A stretch of DNA of 64,000 nt from CAYRYU01 sp964428355 (lineage in GTDB: Bacteria > Muiribacteriota > Ozemobacteria > Ozemobacterales > Ozemobacteraceae). A program made the position numbers and the translations under genes. The DNA is taken from positions 12,153-76,152 of the forward strand of contig CAYRYU010000026.1 of NCBI GenBank assembly GCA_964428355.1, read 5' to 3'. Numbering within the stretch: position 1 is the first letter of the stretch; each line of letters starts with the position of its first letter. Below, piece after piece: positions 61,276 to 64,000 of this stretch. The notes beneath the pieces were generated by a model, which searched no databases, was not told the DNA's origin, and was given only the letters and a program-made list of their open reading frames with translations.

Positions 61276-63258
61276 TTGAACCCAAGTTTGAGATCCTGGA
61301 GGTTTTTTGTCCTGTGCGGCCTGATCCTGACCATTTCCCTTGCCGCATCACCTGCCCGGGCCATTACGATCCAAAACCATTCAGGCCAGGTGATCAACGT
61401 CCGGGCGTATTACGTCAGGGGCGGACTGTTCGGAATGACGATCACACAAGCAGGAAAGATCGTCCATATCGACCATGGACAGGTCGTTACCTACGACCGC
61501 CCGCCAATGGCTTTCGGTGCCGACCGGGAAATCGTCATCTCCAACGATCCCGTGATCCTGGCCGATACTCTGACCCAGAAGCGGTATGACGCGACCCCGC
61601 ATTTCAACATCGGTGTCACGCAGGGCGAAGCGTTCCACGTCGGCATGGAAAACGGAGCGTTCAAGGGATACAACGCGGCCCAATGGGCGGTTCTCGCGAC
61701 AACGCGGGCCGCTATCGGCTCGATCGAGGATGCATTCCAGAAAAAGGTCGATGAGGCACTCGCCCCCCTCCGAAAAGCGGTCGAAACCATTTTCAAAACA
61801 CATCCCTACGCGAACCGGACCGCCACTGTCCGCGTGGGAACAGCCCTTTGCCGGGAAGAGATGGAGTTCCGTACGAACCGGAAACGACGGATCCGCCCTG
61901 AACTGGAAAAGAAGTTCGGCCTGAAGATTTCCGATTCCCAAGTTCCCGTGATCGGGCTGGTGGTGAGCGGTGGGGGATACCGGGCGATGATCGGCTGCTG
62001 CGGCTTTCTGATGGGCGCTGATGAAACCGGGATTCTCGACGTCACCATGTATCTCGCGACCCTCTCCGGGTCGACCTGGGCCGTGGGTCCGTGGCTCATG
62101 GGAAAGGACGACATCGGCCGTTTCCGGATGAACCTCGCCGCAAAGGTGGAGCAGGACCTGTTCTCTCCCACCATCACGAAAAGTGAGGCGGAGTCCATCA
62201 TCCTCAACCTGATGCTCAAGGACAAGATGGGCCAGCCGATCACGGGCATAGACCTGTATGGAAGCCTCCTGGCGCGCAAACTTCTTTCCGACCTTGGAGA
62301 CAGCCGCCAGTTCGACGGTCTTTCGTTGATGATTCCGCGGATCAGCCGGGCGGAAGATCCGTTCCCCATCTTCACCGCGGTGTCGAACAACATCTCTCCC
62401 GATTCGAACTACGCATGGTTCGAGTTCACTCCTTATGAGGTGGGAAGCGACTTTCTCAAGGCGTTCGTTCCATCCTGGGCGTGGAACCGCCCCTTTTCCA
62501 ATGGAACCTCCCAGATGAACTGCCCCGAACCCGGCCTCGGTTTCGGAATGGGAATCTTCGGGTCGGCTTTTGCCCTCCGTGTCCAGGATATCGTCGACAG
62601 GATCTTTCCCCAGAGTTCAAAGGAAGGGATGCTGCTGAAGGCGCTCGTCACTCCGATCCTCCAGAAATATGGTCTTTCGGAGGAAGGCGTTCGCAAGACC
62701 GCGATCATCCCTGGCGGTCAGGTCCTCAACTGGGCGCTCGGTCTTTCGCAGACCCCCAATTCGGCAAGGAAACAACCGATTATCGAGATGGCGGATGCCG
62801 GAATGCAGGCGTGTCTTCCGTTCTACCCGCTTCTGCGGCCTGAACGGACCCCGGACATCCTGATCGCCCTGGACATGGGGGATGAAGCTCCCGATGCCGC
62901 TCCCGCACTGAGGGCTGCCGAGAAATACCTCAATCAGAGGGGCATCCCCTTCCCCAAAATCGATTACAGCCAGCTTGGCCACGATAATCTCAACATTTTC
63001 GGGGATCCGAAGAAGCGGAATGTGCCCGTGGTGCTTTACATCCCGAACATGAAGAACACCGCCCTCCAGCCCCCCTTCAACAACTTCGATCCCCACAGCC
63101 CCGCGGTCGGCGGTCTCACCGGATATGCCAGCGTCGCCAACTTCCGGTACTCGAGGGACCACTTCCTGCAGTGGAGCGAATTCGTCCGTGCCAACACCGC
63201 CAACCTGGCCCCCCGGATCCTTGAGGTGATCAAAGAAAGAACCCTGGCGAAAAAGTAG
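61276..63258 (+). CDS. secreted cPLA2-like phospholipase (patatin superfamily)
   Basis: 660 residues from TTG 61276, supported by AAGGAGGTC at 61262-61270. Signal peptide SWRFFVLCGLILTISLAASPARA. After a beta-rich N-terminal domain (about 28-110) and a helix comes the lipase core: VVSGGGYRAMIGCCGF (about 228-243; oxyanion-hole Gly and the Arg found in cPLA2), TLSGSTWAVGPWL with nucleophile Ser about 264 (GLSGSTW in eukaryotic cPLA2), and EMADAGMQACLPFYPLL with the likely catalytic Asp about 507. This arrangement is closer to eukaryotic cytosolic PLA2 (PLA2_B) than to bacterial ExoU/patatins. Predicted to release fatty acids from phospholipids outside the cytoplasm. Stands alone. Confidence 0.8.
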   Translation: MNPSLRSWRFFVLCGLILTISLAASPARAITIQNHSGQVINVRAYYVRGGLFGMTITQAGKIVHIDHGQVVTYDRPPMAFGADREIVISNDPVILADTLTQKRYDATPHFNIGVTQGEAFHVGMENGAFKGYNAAQWAVLATTRAAIGSIEDAFQKKVDEALAPLRKAVETIFKTHPYANRTATVRVGTALCREEMEFRTNRKRRIRPELEKKFGLKISDSQVPVIGLVVSGGGYRAMIGCCGFLMGADETGILDVTMYLATLSGSTWAVGPWLMGKDDIGRFRMNLAAKVEQDLFSPTITKSEAESIILNLMLKDKMGQPITGIDLYGSLLARKLLSDLGDSRQFDGLSLMIPRISRAEDPFPIFTAVSNNISPDSNYAWFEFTPYEVGSDFLKAFVPSWAWNRPFSNGTSQMNCPEPGLGFGMGIFGSAFALRVQDIVDRIFPQSSKEGMLLKALVTPILQKYGLSEEGVRKTAIIPGGQVLNWALGLSQTPNSARKQPIIEMADAGMQACLPFYPLLRPERTPDILIALDMGDEAPDAAPALRAAEKYLNQRGIPFPKIDYSQLGHDNLNIFGDPKKRNVPVVLYIPNMKNTALQPPFNNFDPHSPAVGGLTGYASVANFRYSRDHFLQWSEFVRANTANLAPRILEVIKERTLAKK

Positions 63259-63327
63259 GCGTCCCGCATCCGGTTGCCCTGACGCGATATCGGAAAATCA
63301 GGGAGCGGTAAGGCAGTCCCGGAAGCA

Positions 63328-63362
63328 CGAAAGCGGCAGTCCGTGTTCGGATGCCGCTTTCG
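63328..63362. terminator. bidirectional terminator-like hairpin
   Basis: CGAAAGCGGCA (63328-63338) and its perfect complement (63352-63362) around a 13-nt loop, between the lipase and tRNA-Met, which are convergent. The T-run is short on both strands. Confidence 0.6.
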
Positions 63363-63376
63363 GGTGGTCCAGCCGG

Positions 63377-63450
63377 TAGCAAGGGTGGGAATCGAACCCA
63401 CGACATCACGGGTATGAACCGTGTGCTCTGACCAGCTGAGCTACCTTGCC
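63377..63450 (-). tRNA. tRNA-Met(CAT), elongator type
   Basis: Minus strand, 74 nt without CCA. GGCAAGG pairs with CCTTGCT (last pair G-U), D arm AGCTCAGCTGGTCAGAGC, anticodon loop TTCATAC, T arm GTGGGTTCGATTCCCAC. Features match elongator Met; tRNA-Ile2 (CAT, TilS substrate) cannot be excluded by sequence alone. CCA is not encoded. Confidence 0.9.
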
Positions 63451-63451
63451 T

Positions 63452-63482
63452 AAAAAAGGCCTCCTCCCGAGAGAGGGGGCCT
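63452..63482 (-). terminator. rho-independent terminator between two tRNA genes
   Basis: On the minus strand a GC-rich stem (AGGCC...GGCCT, 63457-63482, one internal mismatch) is followed by T6 (63452-63457). It sits downstream of tRNA-fMet and directly before tRNA-Met. Confidence 0.7.
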
Positions 63483-63491
63483 GAATTTCGG

Positions 63492-63565
<74 letters not shown>

Positions 63566-63578
63566 ACGTTAACTAACA

Positions 63579-63665
63579 TGGTGCCGGGAGCCGGGCTTGA
63601 ACCGGCACGGGTATTACCCCACCGGATTTTAAGTCCGGTGCGTCTGCCTATTCCGCCATCCCGGC
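63579..63665 (-). tRNA. tRNA-Leu(TAA)
   Basis: Minus strand, 87 nt including an encoded CCA. Acceptor GCCGGGA/TCCCGGC, anticodon loop CTTAAAA (TAA), long variable arm GGTGGGGTAATACCCGTGCC region typical of class II Leu tRNA, T loop GGTTCAAG. Confidence 0.9.
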
Positions 63666-64000
63666 GGAAGCACCGTGGGCAAAATAGCAGCATTCGCCCG
63701 AAAAGTCAAGGTCCTTTAGTTTCGGGATCTCCCCAAAGCCGTTTTAAGGAGGCAACCCCTCTGAAATCATCGGAATCAAAGCGTTTCCAACTCGCCACTT
63801 CCCGGGCAACGACCTGGGAGTCCCAAAAAATCAGGGTTCGGGGACCACCAAACCCGGGCGGGTCGTTTGCGATGCGCCATCCGGGCTGCAAACGCCCACT
63901 TCCCGCATCGTGCGGGTCGGCTCCCAGCGGCGGCTCCCTGACGCTCTACGCAAAGGGAAGGCTTTGTGATATCCTTTTTCCATGACCGGAAACAAATCCC
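63666..64000. other. intergenic DNA, possible gene start at the right edge
   Basis: No gene is seen up to 63981. At 63982 an ATG follows TGATATCCTTTTTCC, but only six codons are inside the window, so it cannot be judged. Confidence 0.35.

Noticed and set aside
63982..64000. Start of a new plus-strand gene
   Set aside because: Only six codons are visible and no Shine-Dalgarno is evident, so it cannot be supported as a CDS.

Overview
The window looks like one contiguous piece of a GC-rich, diderm, free-living bacterial chromosome. Evidence for an outer membrane is two SLH-domain beta-barrel proteins in tandem (minus strand, 1-4462), type II secretion/type IV-like minor pseudopilins, lipoproteins and an Lgt-like enzyme. 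Housekeeping markers are tilS and three tRNA genes at the right end. I see no rRNA, CRISPR array, prophage or intact insertion sequence. The many large secreted or membrane proteins, HAMP/SpoIIE phosphatases and pseudopilin sets remind me of Riflebacteria/Ozemobacterota-type genomes, but that placement is a guess.

Layout: (1) 1-6.6 kb, minus strand: two paralogous SLH outer-membrane proteins and a secreted protein with kinase-like DxKxxN and DLG motifs. (2) 7-11.4 kb, plus strand: an ankyrin membrane protein preceded by a small coupled ORF, a transposase remnant, and a HEAT-repeat protein. (3) 11.4-16.2 kb, minus strand: pseudopilin set A (GspK-, I- and J-like) behind a membrane-anchored helical protein. 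(4) 16.6-21.9 kb, plus strand: a STAS anti-anti-sigma factor, an Lpp-like lipoprotein, then a tightly packed operon of ECF sigma factor, anti-sigma factor and pseudopilin set B. (5) 21.9-28.7 kb: lgt, then two overlapping genes for large HAMP/SpoIIE-type phosphatases, the first catalytically degenerate and the second intact. (6) 28.7-41.7 kb: a decayed accessory stretch with a duplicated gene fragment, a gene with an in-frame stop, a frameshifted alpha/beta hydrolase, a frameshifted VWA gene, a DUF2075-type helicase remnant, a structured tandem repeat, and intact GH5, methyltransferase and lipoprotein genes, plus a beta-trefoil-like/Vps62 protein carrying a G8 tract. (7) 41.7-50.1 kb: a membrane/TPR protein, tilS, a heterodimeric ABC exporter, a TPR-ankyrin protein and an unknown gene. 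(8) 50.3-53.6 kb: pseudopilin set C. (9) 53.7-60.9 kb, minus strand: a secreted unknown and a second degenerate/intact phosphatase pair. (10) 61.3-63.7 kb: a eukaryotic-like cPLA2-type lipase and tRNA-Met, tRNA-fMet and tRNA-Leu.

The most striking pattern is a repeated module. Pseudopilin K-I-J sets B and C each lie beside a translationally coupled pair of four-TM HAMP-SpoIIE proteins, in which the upstream member has lost the metal-binding aspartates and the downstream member keeps them. One locus also carries its own ECF sigma/anti-sigma pair and a nearby STAS protein, the usual substrate of SpoIIE-type phosphatases. I propose a membrane-sensing partner-switch system dedicated to a pseudopilin-based surface or secretion apparatus. 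The link is inferred from gene order and motifs; no kinase and no assembly ATPase is visible in the window.

Promoters with an extended -10 (TGnTATnAT-like) recur, and at least two genes (STAS and VWA) sit so close to such a box that their mRNAs may be leaderless. Overlapping stop/start codons (ATGA, GTGA, TTGA) are common inside operons.
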